Assembly (NCBI GenBank): GCA_031550125.1
Contig: JAVBOW010000029.1
Location: forward strand, 1-20,725
Direction: 5' to 3'
Source of the DNA: JAVBOW01 sp031550125
Lineage (GTDB): Bacteria > Bacteroidota > Bacteroidia > Bacteroidales > Rikenellaceae
Length of the DNA: 20,725 bases
A model generated the notes under the pieces. The model saw nothing but the letters and a program-made list of their open reading frames with translations, was not told the origin of the DNA and ran no database searches. Each line of letters starts with the position of its first letter. The stretch's first letter is position 1. Both the position numbers and the translations under genes were made by a program. Shown in pieces: positions 1 to 6,201 of this stretch.

Positions 1-530
1 GTCCGCAGAAAGATGAAGAAATCATTGATGAACTTATTATTAACCTCCGTCAGCGGAATATCTTTGACCTTGTACTTTGCGGTCATGAAATCTACCAGCC
101 GGTTGCGAGTCAGCACGTAGCGGGTAAAGGTCTTATGAGTAGTATTTTTGCCGACCAGTTCTTGGTAATCTCGGTTGAAGTTGTCGAAATGCTCGATCAG
201 CATTACGGCCTTGTCGTCCACTTTGAAAATAGAACTTTTGATCTTCTCAGCTGTGACCGCTTCGCCACGGGCGATCATTTCGTTGTAGCGCCCTTTGACC
301 AGTGCCCGGAGATCTTCCAGCATCGAGTTGATGTCTTTCTCTTCGCGGGTTTTTCCGGCAGTGCGACTCTCTTTGGCCATCCATCGGTCGGGGTCAATGT
401 CCAAATGAGTGGAAAAATGAACCATTTTTCCGCTTACGGTAATCCGGGCCAGAATGGGGGCTTTACCGTTGGTTTTCAGCTTTCCTTTTTGTGCCACAAA
501 AAGGATGGCAAATGTGCTTTTTGTTTCCAT
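1..530 (-). CDS. Tyrosine recombinase/integrase, N-terminal part (cut by window edge)
   Basis: The minus strand from an ATG at 530-528 reads open for 176 residues to the window edge, so the C-terminal catalytic domain is not visible. The protein starts METKSTFAILFVAQKGK and has the layout of Bacteroidales mobile-element integrases. There is an N-terminal arm-binding domain of short beta-strands (about residues 1-55, with a D-x-D-x-W segment near residue 50), a charged linker helix, and from about residue 110 a SAM-like core-binding domain ending in a helix rich in Phe and Ile. Such enzymes cut and rejoin DNA at att sites to insert or excise integrative elements. It is transcribed away from the neighbouring tRNA-Lys gene. 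Base composition is more AT-rich than the rest of the window, and none of its 12 Ile codons is ATA, unlike the native genes. The family call rests on pattern recognition of the N-terminal half only; the Arg/His/Tyr catalytic residues cannot be checked here. Confidence 0.85.
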   Translation of the reverse strand, partial: METKSTFAILFVAQKGKLKTNGKAPILARITVSGKMVHFSTHLDIDPDRWMAKESRTAGKTREEKDINSMLEDLRALVKGRYNEMIARGEAVTAEKIKSSIFKVDDKAVMLIEHFDNFNRDYQELVGKNTTHKTFTRYVLTRNRLVDFMTAKYKVKDIPLTEVNNKFINDFFIFLR

Positions 531-811
531 CTTAATGAGTGGTTTACGTGGGTAAAATTAAACAACATTAAGATGCTAACTATCAGTAATGCAGAGGCAT
601 TTAAGGGCGTTCGAGAGACATTAGAGGACAAATCGTAACCTATTTTAGAAAAGTGTCTCTTACGGTTACGGTTAACTTACGGCGGGGCGTCTTTTTATGT
701 CTTTCCGACCCCTGTCGAAGTAAGCAAAACCGTGGACATTTAGAGACATCTGCATGCTGATGCGGGAACCTAAATCGGCGTTTATCAGCAAGTTACGACC
801 GCAATAAAATA
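531..811. other. Integrase leader with clustered short repeats, possible attachment region
   Basis: This gene-free stretch between the recombinase and the tRNA-Lys terminator is AT-rich and holds several short repeats. AGAGACA occurs at 614-620 and 742-748 on the plus strand, and inverted (TGTCTCT) at 654-660. The plus copies sit in longer related stretches, GACATTAGAGGACA (617-630) and GACATTTAGAGACA (735-748). CGTAACC (634-640) is mirrored by GGTTACG (664-670). Repeats of this kind next to an integrase gene are what recombinase arm sites look like, but no core site can be identified without the other element end. I see no convincing promoter or coding sequence here. Confidence 0.4.
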
Positions 812-844
812 AAAATGAGGCAGTTGCGATAACTGCCTCATTTT
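812..844 (-). terminator. Intrinsic terminator of tRNA-Lys
   Basis: A perfect 14-bp inverted repeat (arms 812-825 and 831-844) has a 5-base loop. Each arm has a GC-rich core flanked by A or T runs, and on the minus strand a T-rich tract follows it. It begins 9 bases past the tRNA-Lys 3' end. The flanking A/T runs are symmetric, so it could also stop transcription coming from the left. Confidence 0.85.
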
Positions 845-852
845 CCTTTCTG

Positions 853-925
853 TGATCCCGCTGGGGCTCGAACCCAGGACCCCAACATTAAAAGTGTTGT
901 GCTCTACCTGCTGAGCTACGGAATC
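853..925 (-). tRNA. tRNA-Lys (anticodon UUU)
   Basis: The minus strand folds as a full 73-base cloverleaf. The 7-bp acceptor is GATTCCG with CGGGATC (one T-G pair) and discriminator A, the D-arm contains AGCTCAGCAGGTAGAGC, the anticodon stem is CAACA/TGTTG, and the loop CTTTTAA puts TTT at 892-890. The T-arm contains GGGTTCGAGCC. The 3' CCA is not encoded. The 3' end points towards the integrase, the usual geometry for tRNA genes used as integration sites. Confidence 0.97.
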
Positions 926-942
926 TGACCTTTTTGGTGGCG

Positions 943-974
943 CAAAGATATGTCTTCTTTTTCTTTTTACCAAA
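943..974 (-). promoter_or_regulatory. Bacteroidota-type promoter of tRNA-Lys
   Basis: On the minus strand a TTTG -33 box (974-971) is separated by exactly 20 bases from a perfect TAnnTTTG -7 box, TATCTTTG (950-943). The mature tRNA 5' end lies 18 bases downstream. Spacing and sequence match the major sigma factor consensus of this phylum. Confidence 0.85.
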
Positions 975-1137
975 AAATACGTGAATTTTATTCCCCCACT
1001 TCGTCGCGGCGGCCGATGCAGGCGTCTGACACCAAGCGTCAAACGGACCTTGGAGCATTTAGAACATCCTGGCTCCTACAGAAGGCGGCGGCATCAGACC
1101 CGCAAACCTGCAGGATTTGCCGGGCCAGTCGGACCTG

Positions 1138-2034
1138 TCAGACCAACCGGATCACGTGGCTTTCGCGGTCGCCGGGGAGCAGGTCTACCACAGGGATCTC
1201 TATCATCGTATAGGCTCCGGGCGACTGCCTCATGGCGGCGCGGGCCGACGACACGAGTATCTGAGCCGTCAGCGCGGGATTGTTGATCTTCATATTGAAC
1301 TCGAAAAGTTGGTTTTGCGTAATCCCCGACACTCCTTTGCGCACCAGGTTCACGCCGTGGCCCATGTCTTTCAGTGCGTCGACGCTCTCCACCTGCATCA
1401 CGTGAGTTTCGTCATGCACGAAATAGGGATCGCTCTTCACTGCCAACGCCACTGCCGAAAAATCGTGTCCAGGCTCCAGTTCCACATACACCATGCGACG
1501 GTGTATGCCCGTGCCGGTGGGTATTGTCATCGACAGGGCGTCGCGTACGCCGGCAACGGCTTTTACGGCTACCGTATGGCCCATGCTCATACCAGGGCCG
1601 AAGTTGGTGTACGTTATGCCTTTGGGGGCGCAGGCTTCGAGCAATGCCCTCACCACCGAATCGCTCCCCGGATCCCATCCAGCGGAGACTATGGCCACCG
1701 CGCCGTGCTTAACGGCCGTCTCGGAAAGTCGGCTGCGGACGCCGGCTATGTCGGTATGTATGTCGAAACTGTCTACCGTATTGACGCCCAACGAGAGGGC
1801 CTCGGCTGCGATTTTTTCGGCCAGGCGCGAGGGCGAGCAGATAACCGCCACGTCCACCTTGCCGAGCGCGGACAGCGACCCCGCCACGTTATACGCCGCG
1901 AGTTCGGCTGGTTGCGAGGCCGGGTTGCGCCGTACGACGCCGGCTATTTCAAAATCTGGCGCGGCTTCGAGCGCCTCAAGTACGAATTTTCCCACATTGC
2001 CATATCCTATTATGGCAGCTTTGATCTTTTTCAT
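1138..2034 (-). CDS. ddh: meso-Diaminopimelate D-dehydrogenase
   Basis: This 298-residue cytoplasmic enzyme catalyses the NADP-dependent reductive amination of tetrahydrodipicolinate to meso-diaminopimelate, a one-step route to lysine and peptidoglycan precursors. The N-terminus has the Rossmann dinucleotide motif IIGYGNVG (about residues 8-15), followed by an Arg pair after the second beta-strand (VVRR), consistent with NADP preference. The central SAGWDPGSDS and NFGPGMSMGHT segments are hallmarks of the family. Reading is open further upstream to 2142, but the ATG at 2034 begins the canonical MKKIKAAIIGYG start and lies just downstream of the promoter box, so it was chosen. Length fits the family (about 300-325 residues). 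The gene is divergent from the pseudouridine synthase. The 163 bases downstream, to the tRNA-Lys promoter, hold nothing I can identify. Finding a lysine-pathway gene beside tRNA-Lys is probably coincidence. Confidence 0.95.
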   Translation of the reverse strand: MKKIKAAIIGYGNVGKFVLEALEAAPDFEIAGVVRRNPASQPAELAAYNVAGSLSALGKVDVAVICSPSRLAEKIAAEALSLGVNTVDSFDIHTDIAGVRSRLSETAVKHGAVAIVSAGWDPGSDSVVRALLEACAPKGITYTNFGPGMSMGHTVAVKAVAGVRDALSMTIPTGTGIHRRMVYVELEPGHDFSAVALAVKSDPYFVHDETHVMQVESVDALKDMGHGVNLVRKGVSGITQNQLFEFNMKINNPALTAQILVSSARAAMRQSPGAYTMIEIPVVDLLPGDRESHVIRLV

Positions 2035-2055
2035 CGTCTCATCTATTATACGTGG

Positions 2056-2090
2056 CAAATTTAGTGATTTTTGACGTACCTTCGCGCAAA
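2056..2090 (-). promoter_or_regulatory. Probable promoter of ddh
   Basis: A perfect -7 box TAAATTTG lies at 2063-2056 on the minus strand, 21 bases ahead of the ddh ATG. The nearest TTTG (2090-2087) is 23 bases upstream, slightly longer than the usual 19-21, so the -33 assignment is less certain. Confidence 0.6.
2077..2084 (+). promoter_or_regulatory. Possible -7 box for the pseudouridine synthase gene
   Basis: TACCTTCG differs from TAnnTTTG at one position and lies 24 bases before the ATG at 2109. No convincing -33 box is visible. If active, this promoter overlaps the divergent ddh promoter within about 35 bases. Confidence 0.35.
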
Positions 2091-2108
2091 ATACGTGCAG
2101 TTTCCTAC

Positions 2109-2999
2109 ATGGGCCAGAATAAAAAAAGCGAGCCTCGCGCATTCCAGATCGAGGCGGAGTGTGAAATCGAACTACTTGAGCTGTTACTGGCGAAATCCGC
2201 GGGACAAAGCCGCACTACGGTAAAGTCGTGGCTCGCCCACCGCCAGGTTTCGGTCAACGGGCAGATCGTGACGCTCCACTCGACGCCGGTAGCCAAAGGC
2301 GACACGGTACGCATATCGCATGGACGCGGCCCGGAGGCCTTCAGCCACCCGATGATGCGCATCGTGTTCGAGGACGACCATATAATAGTGATAGACAAGC
2401 GCAACGGCCTGCTGTCGATGGGTACGGACAAAGAGCGCGCCCGCACGGCCCATTACATCCTCAGCCAGCACGTCAAACGCTCCGACCCTTCGTCCCGCAT
2501 CTTCATAGTACACCGGCTCGACCGTGAAACCTCCGGGCTTATGTTGCTGGCCAAGAGCGAAAGAGTGCAGGAGAAACTTCAAAAGAACTGGCGCGACCTG
2601 GTCCGTCTTCGCCGCTACGTGGCGGTGGCGGAGGGCGGCATCAAGCCCGACGAGGGGATCATAGACGCGCCATTGGCCGACAACAAAGCGCGAAAAGTGT
2701 ACGTCTGCGGCGAAGGCGACGGATGGCAGGCCGTAACCCGCTACCGGGTCCTGGGACGCGGAGCCGGCAATACCCTTGTGGAATTGGAACTTGAAACCGG
2801 GCGTAAAAACCAGATAAGGGCGCACCTGTCGCATATAGGCCATCCCGTCGCGGGCGACATCAAATACGGCGGCCATGAGTGCAGGGCTGGACGGGTATGC
2901 CTGCACGCCTACAAACTGCACATCACGCACCCGGTAACGGGAGAACAGCTCGATTTCAGCACACGCATACCGCAAATATTCGAATCGCTCGCCAGGTGA
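2109..2999 (+). CDS. RluA-family pseudouridine synthase
   Basis: This 296-residue enzyme is predicted to isomerise uridine to pseudouridine in ribosomal or transfer RNA. An N-terminal S4-type RNA-binding domain (about residues 15-75, with the VKSWLAHRQVSVNG segment) precedes the catalytic domain. The catalytic motif HRLDRETSG has its aspartate at residue 138, and the later motifs LELETGRKNQIRAHL, HPVAGDIKYGG and LHAYKL are all present in the expected order. The frame is open upstream to 2052, but the ATG at 2109 fits the start of the S4 region and leaves room for the leader. Which RluA-type position it modifies cannot be told from sequence alone. It is divergent from ddh and stands alone; the next plus-strand gene is tRNA-Pro. 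Confidence 0.93.
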   Translation: MGQNKKSEPRAFQIEAECEIELLELLLAKSAGQSRTTVKSWLAHRQVSVNGQIVTLHSTPVAKGDTVRISHGRGPEAFSHPMMRIVFEDDHIIVIDKRNGLLSMGTDKERARTAHYILSQHVKRSDPSSRIFIVHRLDRETSGLMLLAKSERVQEKLQKNWRDLVRLRRYVAVAEGGIKPDEGIIDAPLADNKARKVYVCGEGDGWQAVTRYRVLGRGAGNTLVELELETGRKNQIRAHLSHIGHPVAGDIKYGGHECRAGRVCLHAYKLHITHPVTGEQLDFSTRIPQIFESLAR

Positions 3000-3011
3000 G
3001 ATACCGCAACT

Positions 3012-3060
3012 TGAGTCACGCATCTTGACGCCACCCTGTTTTTCAGACAGATCCCATAAT
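3012..3060 (+). repeat. Degenerate 49-base direct repeat, copy 1
   Basis: This stretch downstream of the pseudouridine synthase aligns without gaps to 3385-3433, with 37 of 49 bases identical by hand count. Shared blocks include GTCACGCAT, ACGCC, TTTTC and GATCCC. The two copies flank tRNA-Pro. The rest of 3000-3166 holds no gene I can support. Confidence 0.6.
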
Positions 3061-3166
3061 GCCGTTTAACAGGCACAGGCCATGGTAAACCGGAGAGAAA
3101 AGAGCCTCGAATAGCAGGAAGAATAAATTTAGGCGGATTATTAGGCTGTTTCTTGGAAAAAACTCT

Positions 3167-3174
3167 TATATTTG
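3167..3174 (+). promoter_or_regulatory. -7 box of tRNA-Pro promoter
   Basis: TATATTTG is a perfect TAnnTTTG box, ending 17 bases before the tRNA 5' end, the same distance as for tRNA-Lys. A clear TTTG -33 box is not present at the expected distance. Confidence 0.7.
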
Positions 3175-3191
3175 CGCTCTGAATTTTGTCG

Positions 3192-3266
3192 CGGGGTGTA
3201 GCGCAGTCCGGTTAGCGCGCCAGCTTCGGGAGTTGGAGGCCCCGGGTTCGAATCCCGGTACCCCGA
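3192..3266 (+). tRNA. tRNA-Pro (anticodon CGG)
   Basis: A 75-base cloverleaf: acceptor CGGGGTG with TACCCCG and discriminator A, a D-arm with GCGCAGTCCGGTTAGCGC, anticodon stem CCAGC/GTTGG, and loop TTCGGGA placing CGG at 3227-3229. The T-arm is CCGGGTTCGAATCCCGG. CCA is not encoded. A dedicated CGG anticodon fits a GC-rich genome that uses CCG proline codons. Confidence 0.97.
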
Positions 3267-3269
3267 CAA

Positions 3270-3314
3270 AAAAGAGACGCGATCGACTAATGATTAGTCG
3301 ATCGCGTCTCTTTT
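3270..3314 (+). terminator. Very long perfect-palindrome terminator after tRNA-Pro
   Basis: Bases 3270-3291 and 3293-3314 form 22 uninterrupted complementary pairs around a single central base (3292). The arms begin with an A-run and end with a T-run, so on the plus strand this reads as a GC-containing hairpin followed by TTTT. It starts 4 bases past the tRNA. The symmetry makes it bidirectional: it could also end transcripts of the minus-strand sulfatase gene whose stop lies at 3429. Confidence 0.85.
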
Positions 3315-3384
3315 GGACAGGTCTCCATTACGTGTTGGCTGCGCATATCGCACAGCGTCGTTATCGTAAGGCGCAGCGTTTTCT

Positions 3385-3433
3385 TGCGTCACGCATATTA
3401 ACGCCGACCTCCTTTTCGAACTGATCCCTTATT
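3385..3433 (+). repeat. Degenerate 49-base direct repeat, copy 2
   Basis: Partner of the copy at 3012-3060. Its last five bases overlap the stop codon and 3' end of the minus-strand sulfatase gene. Bases 3315-3384, between the palindrome and this repeat, show nothing further. Confidence 0.6.
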
Positions 3434-4802
3434 CGCGTACTTTCCGGGTATCCCACCAGGCTTTCAGCGCTTTGCTGAGGTCGGCCACCATCTCGGGATT
3501 CTGCGCGGCCACGTTCTGTGTTTCGTTCTTGTCGGACTTCAGGTTATATAGTTCGGTAACCTGTCCGTCTGACCCCATGAGCAGTTTCCAGTCGCCACGC
3601 CTTATGGCCAGGTGGGGACTGCGGTTGTTCTTATCGCCGGGTTTACCGAAATACTGGTTGCGTCCGAAGTCCCACATAAGGTCTTTGGCGCGGGTTTGGG
3701 GCGTACCGGTGAGGGCCTTGCTCATATCTTCTCCCGCCAGGACGAAGCCTTTCGGCAGTTCGGCTCCGGCTATGGCGCAGAATGTGGGCAGGAGGTCGAC
3801 GGCGCACACCACCGAGGTTTTGTCAACCTGTCCCGGTTTGATCCTGGCAGGCCAGCTTATGGCGAAAGGCATCTTGATGCCGCCTTCGTAGAGACTGTTC
3901 TTGCAGCCGCGCAACTGGTTGGTGCGACGCTGTTCGAACGAGGGCGCGGGGCCGTTGTCGCTGGTAAAAACTATTATGGTGTTATCACGCAGGCCCAACT
4001 CCTCGAGGCCTTTCATCAGGCGGCCTATCTGCTTGTCGTATTCCTTCATCACTCCGTCGAGGTTGGGCGGGGTACTCCAGCTCTTCTCGTTGTCCTTCAC
4101 CTGCGGCCCGGGAACCCACGGCGTGTGAACGTCGTCGGGCCACAGGTTGACAAAGCAGGGCTGGCCTTTGTGGCGCTTGAGGAAATCGAGGGTTTTGTCG
4201 ACGAAATAGGCGGTGCGGTCCCAGCGTTTCACCTGGTCTTTATCGCTCCATATCCAGTTGGTGGCCGTTAACGCCGGATCGGCGTCGGGACTCTCCCATG
4301 TGGACGAATATTCGTCGAAGCCGTAGGCCGTTATCGACGGAGCGTCGTTCACGTCGCGTCCTCCGCCCATGTGCCATTTGCCGAAGTGGCCCGTGGTGTA
4401 GCCCGCTCCCTTGAGCGAACGCGCTATAGTGGGCGCCGAGGCGTCGAGGTAATCCACCTGCTCGCAGTTGGCGTTGCCCTTGCGTTCGTGCAGGAAGGTG
4501 TTGACGCCCCACTGCAGGGGAAACATGCCCGTAGTTACGCCCACGCGCGACGGCGAGCTTACGGGAGCGGCGGAATAGTAGCCGTCCACCACCAGGCCGC
4601 TTTTGGCCAGGGCGTCTATATTGGGCGACTTCTGGCATACCGAGCTGAGGAAGGACACGTCGCCAACGCCCATGTCGTCGGTATAGACGATTATTATATT
4701 GGGCTTTTCGGCCTTTTTTGCCGCCTTGGCGGGCTTGGCCGCAACCGCGGGAGCGACGCACCCGGCGCCAAGCAGCCCTGTAAGTAACATTTTGGTATTC
4801 AT
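3429..4802 (-). CDS. Secreted sulfatase (family S1, Ser-type)
   Basis: A 457-residue alkaline-phosphatase-fold sulfatase predicted to hydrolyse sulfate esters on glycans outside the cytoplasm. A hydrophobic signal peptide covers about residues 5-22 and is followed by a Lys/Ala-rich stretch. The metal-binding pair is Asp42-Asp43 in VYTDDMG. The active-site motif is S-S-P-S-R with Ser82 as the residue that would become formylglycine, so an anaerobic (radical-SAM) maturase is needed. Further on are GHFGKWHMGGG and a second metal motif, FTSDNGP, followed by LRGCKNSLYEGGIKMP. The open frame continues upstream to a TTG at 4808; the ATG at 4802 was preferred. It lies downstream of the mutarotase gene on the same strand, separated by 83 bases that hold a strong inverted repeat with its own -7 box. 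Substrate and S1 subfamily cannot be assigned by eye. Confidence 0.92.
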   Translation of the reverse strand: MNTKMLLTGLLGAGCVAPAVAAKPAKAAKKAEKPNIIIVYTDDMGVGDVSFLSSVCQKSPNIDALAKSGLVVDGYYSAAPVSSPSRVGVTTGMFPLQWGVNTFLHERKGNANCEQVDYLDASAPTIARSLKGAGYTTGHFGKWHMGGGRDVNDAPSITAYGFDEYSSTWESPDADPALTATNWIWSDKDQVKRWDRTAYFVDKTLDFLKRHKGQPCFVNLWPDDVHTPWVPGPQVKDNEKSWSTPPNLDGVMKEYDKQIGRLMKGLEELGLRDNTIIVFTSDNGPAPSFEQRRTNQLRGCKNSLYEGGIKMPFAISWPARIKPGQVDKTSVVCAVDLLPTFCAIAGAELPKGFVLAGEDMSKALTGTPQTRAKDLMWDFGRNQYFGKPGDKNNRSPHLAIRRGDWKLLMGSDGQVTELYNLKSDKNETQNVAAQNPEMVADLSKALKAWWDTRKVRE

Positions 4803-4826
4803 TTCCAACTGTATTTTAGTTAAACC

Positions 4827-4860
4827 AAGAACCTCAAAACAAAGGTATTTTGAGGTTCTT
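4827..4860 (-). promoter_or_regulatory. Perfect inverted repeat enclosing a -7 box upstream of the sulfatase
   Basis: Arms AAGAACCTCAAAA (4827-4839) and TTTTGAGGTTCTT (4848-4860) are 13 bp and perfectly complementary. The 8-base centre (4840-4847), read on the minus strand, is exactly TACCTTTG, the Bacteroidota -7 box. It is 25 bases upstream of the sulfatase ATG and 25 bases past the mutarotase stop. It may be an operator over the sulfatase promoter, or a terminator for the mutarotase, although no strong T-run follows the hairpin on the minus strand. Confidence 0.6.
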
Positions 4861-4885
4861 AACGGTTACATTAAACTTTACGGCC

Positions 4886-6019
4886 CTATTTCACGCCGAA
4901 TTTGTAGATGCAGGTTTGGGTATAGGTTTCGCCGGGACGCAGCACGGTCGAGGGGAAGTTCTCGTGGTTGGGACTGTCGGGATACTTCTGCGTTTCGAGG
5001 GCCAGCGATTCGCGGTATTTGATGGGACGGCCGTATTTGCCGCTGTAGCTGCCTTCGTCGAAGAAGTTGCCGCTGTAGAATTGCAGGGCGGGTTGATCCG
5101 TCCACACCTCCATGTAACGGCCGCTGGCGGGTTCGAGCAGGGTTGCGGCAAGTTCCACGTCTTTTTCGCTGTTGCGGTCGAGTAGCCAGTTGTGGTCGTA
5201 ACCTGCGCCGTTTTTCAGCTGTTCGTTCTCAACACCTATGCGTTCGCCTATGGCGTGCGGGGTGCGGAAATCGAACGGAGTGCCTTCCACGGACGCTATC
5301 TCGCCGGTGGGGATGAGTACGGAGTCCACCGGAGTGGTGTTGCCGGCGTTGATGGTAAGGACGTTATCGAGAATTGAACCATTGCCTTCGCCCTTGAGGT
5401 TGAAGAAGGAGTGGTGCGAGATGTTGAATACGGTGGGGGCGTCGGTCGTGGCGCTGTAAGTCACTACGAATTGATTGTCTGGAGTAAGCTCGTAAACCAT
5501 GTCGATGGTGCGGTTGCCGGGAAAGCCTTCGTCGCCGTCTTTAGCCACATATGTAAGCTCGATCTTGCTTTCAGATACCGACTTAACGTCCCAAACCACC
5601 ATATCGAGGCCTTTCAGGCCGCCGTGGAGCGTCTGGCCGTTGTTGTTCACGGGCAGGGTGTATTCGGCGCCGTCGAGGGTGAATTTGCCCTTGGCTATGC
5701 GGTTGGCGTAGGGGCCTACCACCGCACCCAGGAAGCGCTCGCCGGTGTTGTTCAGGTAGCGGTCGATGCTTTCGTAACCCAACACTACGTCTTCCTTGAC
5801 GCCTTCGCGGTCGGGAACCCACAGAGACACCACGCGGCCGCCGAAGTTGGTTACCTGCATCGTAAGGTCGCCCGCGGCGAGGGTGTAAAGGGCGACGGGC
5901 TTGCCGTCGACGACGGTCTCGAAGTTTTTGGCGTCCATGAGCGTGACCTCATTGGCCGCAGGCTGCTTGCAGGCCACCATGGCGGCCGCTGCAACGAGGC
6001 AAAGAAGTGTTTTTTTCAT
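4886..6019 (-). CDS. Lipoprotein galactose mutarotase (aldose 1-epimerase)
   Basis: A 377-residue enzyme that interconverts alpha and beta anomers of galactose or related aldoses. The N-terminus is a lipoprotein signal with the acylated cysteine at residue 17 (AMVACKQP), so it should sit in the cell envelope and act on sugars released there. Family landmarks are NNGQTLHGG (His132), NISHHSFFNL (His203, the probable catalytic acid) and RESLALETQKYPDSPN (Glu342, the probable catalytic base). Other typical segments are GPYANRI and GYDHNW. Length matches the family. The ATG at 6019 gives a standard Bacteroidales lipoprotein start and is preceded by a -7 box. It is divergent from the plus-strand hydrolase/sulfatase cluster and followed on the same strand by a sulfatase, suggesting a shared role in glycan use. 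Related mutarotases can act on other aldoses such as arabinose, so galactose specificity is not certain. Confidence 0.93.
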   Translation of the reverse strand: MKKTLLCLVAAAAMVACKQPAANEVTLMDAKNFETVVDGKPVALYTLAAGDLTMQVTNFGGRVVSLWVPDREGVKEDVVLGYESIDRYLNNTGERFLGAVVGPYANRIAKGKFTLDGAEYTLPVNNNGQTLHGGLKGLDMVVWDVKSVSESKIELTYVAKDGDEGFPGNRTIDMVYELTPDNQFVVTYSATTDAPTVFNISHHSFFNLKGEGNGSILDNVLTINAGNTTPVDSVLIPTGEIASVEGTPFDFRTPHAIGERIGVENEQLKNGAGYDHNWLLDRNSEKDVELAATLLEPASGRYMEVWTDQPALQFYSGNFFDEGSYSGKYGRPIKYRESLALETQKYPDSPNHENFPSTVLRPGETYTQTCIYKFGVK

Positions 6020-6061
6020 TGTTGGCGGATTTATTTGGTTTAGGTTTTCTGTCTCTCACCA

Positions 6062-6069
6062 CAAAGGTA
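6062..6069 (-). promoter_or_regulatory. -7 box of the mutarotase promoter
   Basis: TACCTTTG on the minus strand is a perfect TAnnTTTG box, 42 bases ahead of the mutarotase ATG. No clear TTTG lies at -33. It is back to back with the plus-strand box at 6165-6172; the 95 bases between them could house shared regulator sites, but I see no convincing operator. Confidence 0.65.
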
Positions 6070-6164
6070 CGGTTAATAAATTTAATATGTCCACCCGCAA
6101 GGGCGTTTTAACCCTAAAAAAATGCGTTTCGACCCCAAGCGCGCCGCCGTTGCGGTTTTAGTAT

Positions 6165-6172
6165 TATCTTTG
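6165..6172 (+). promoter_or_regulatory. -7 box of the plus-strand hydrolase/sulfatase cluster
   Basis: TATCTTTG is a perfect -7 box, 29 bases before the GTG start at 6202. A consensus -33 box is missing, which can mean dependence on an activator (inference). Confidence 0.65.
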
Positions 6173-6201
6173 TTTTGCCACACCAAATCCCATACGCGTA
6201 C

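Noticed and set aside
135..638. Open frame of 167 residues on the plus strand opposite the integrase
   Set aside because: It is antisense to a convincing recombinase N-terminus and has no family-like features; it is a shadow frame.
1085..1112. Imperfect inverted repeat around CCTGCAGG downstream of ddh as a terminator
   Set aside because: The stem contains a bulge and no T-run follows on the minus strand; not convincing.
3233..3424. 63-residue plus-strand open frame beginning inside tRNA-Pro
   Set aside because: It starts within the tRNA and runs through the palindromic terminator; not a plausible gene.
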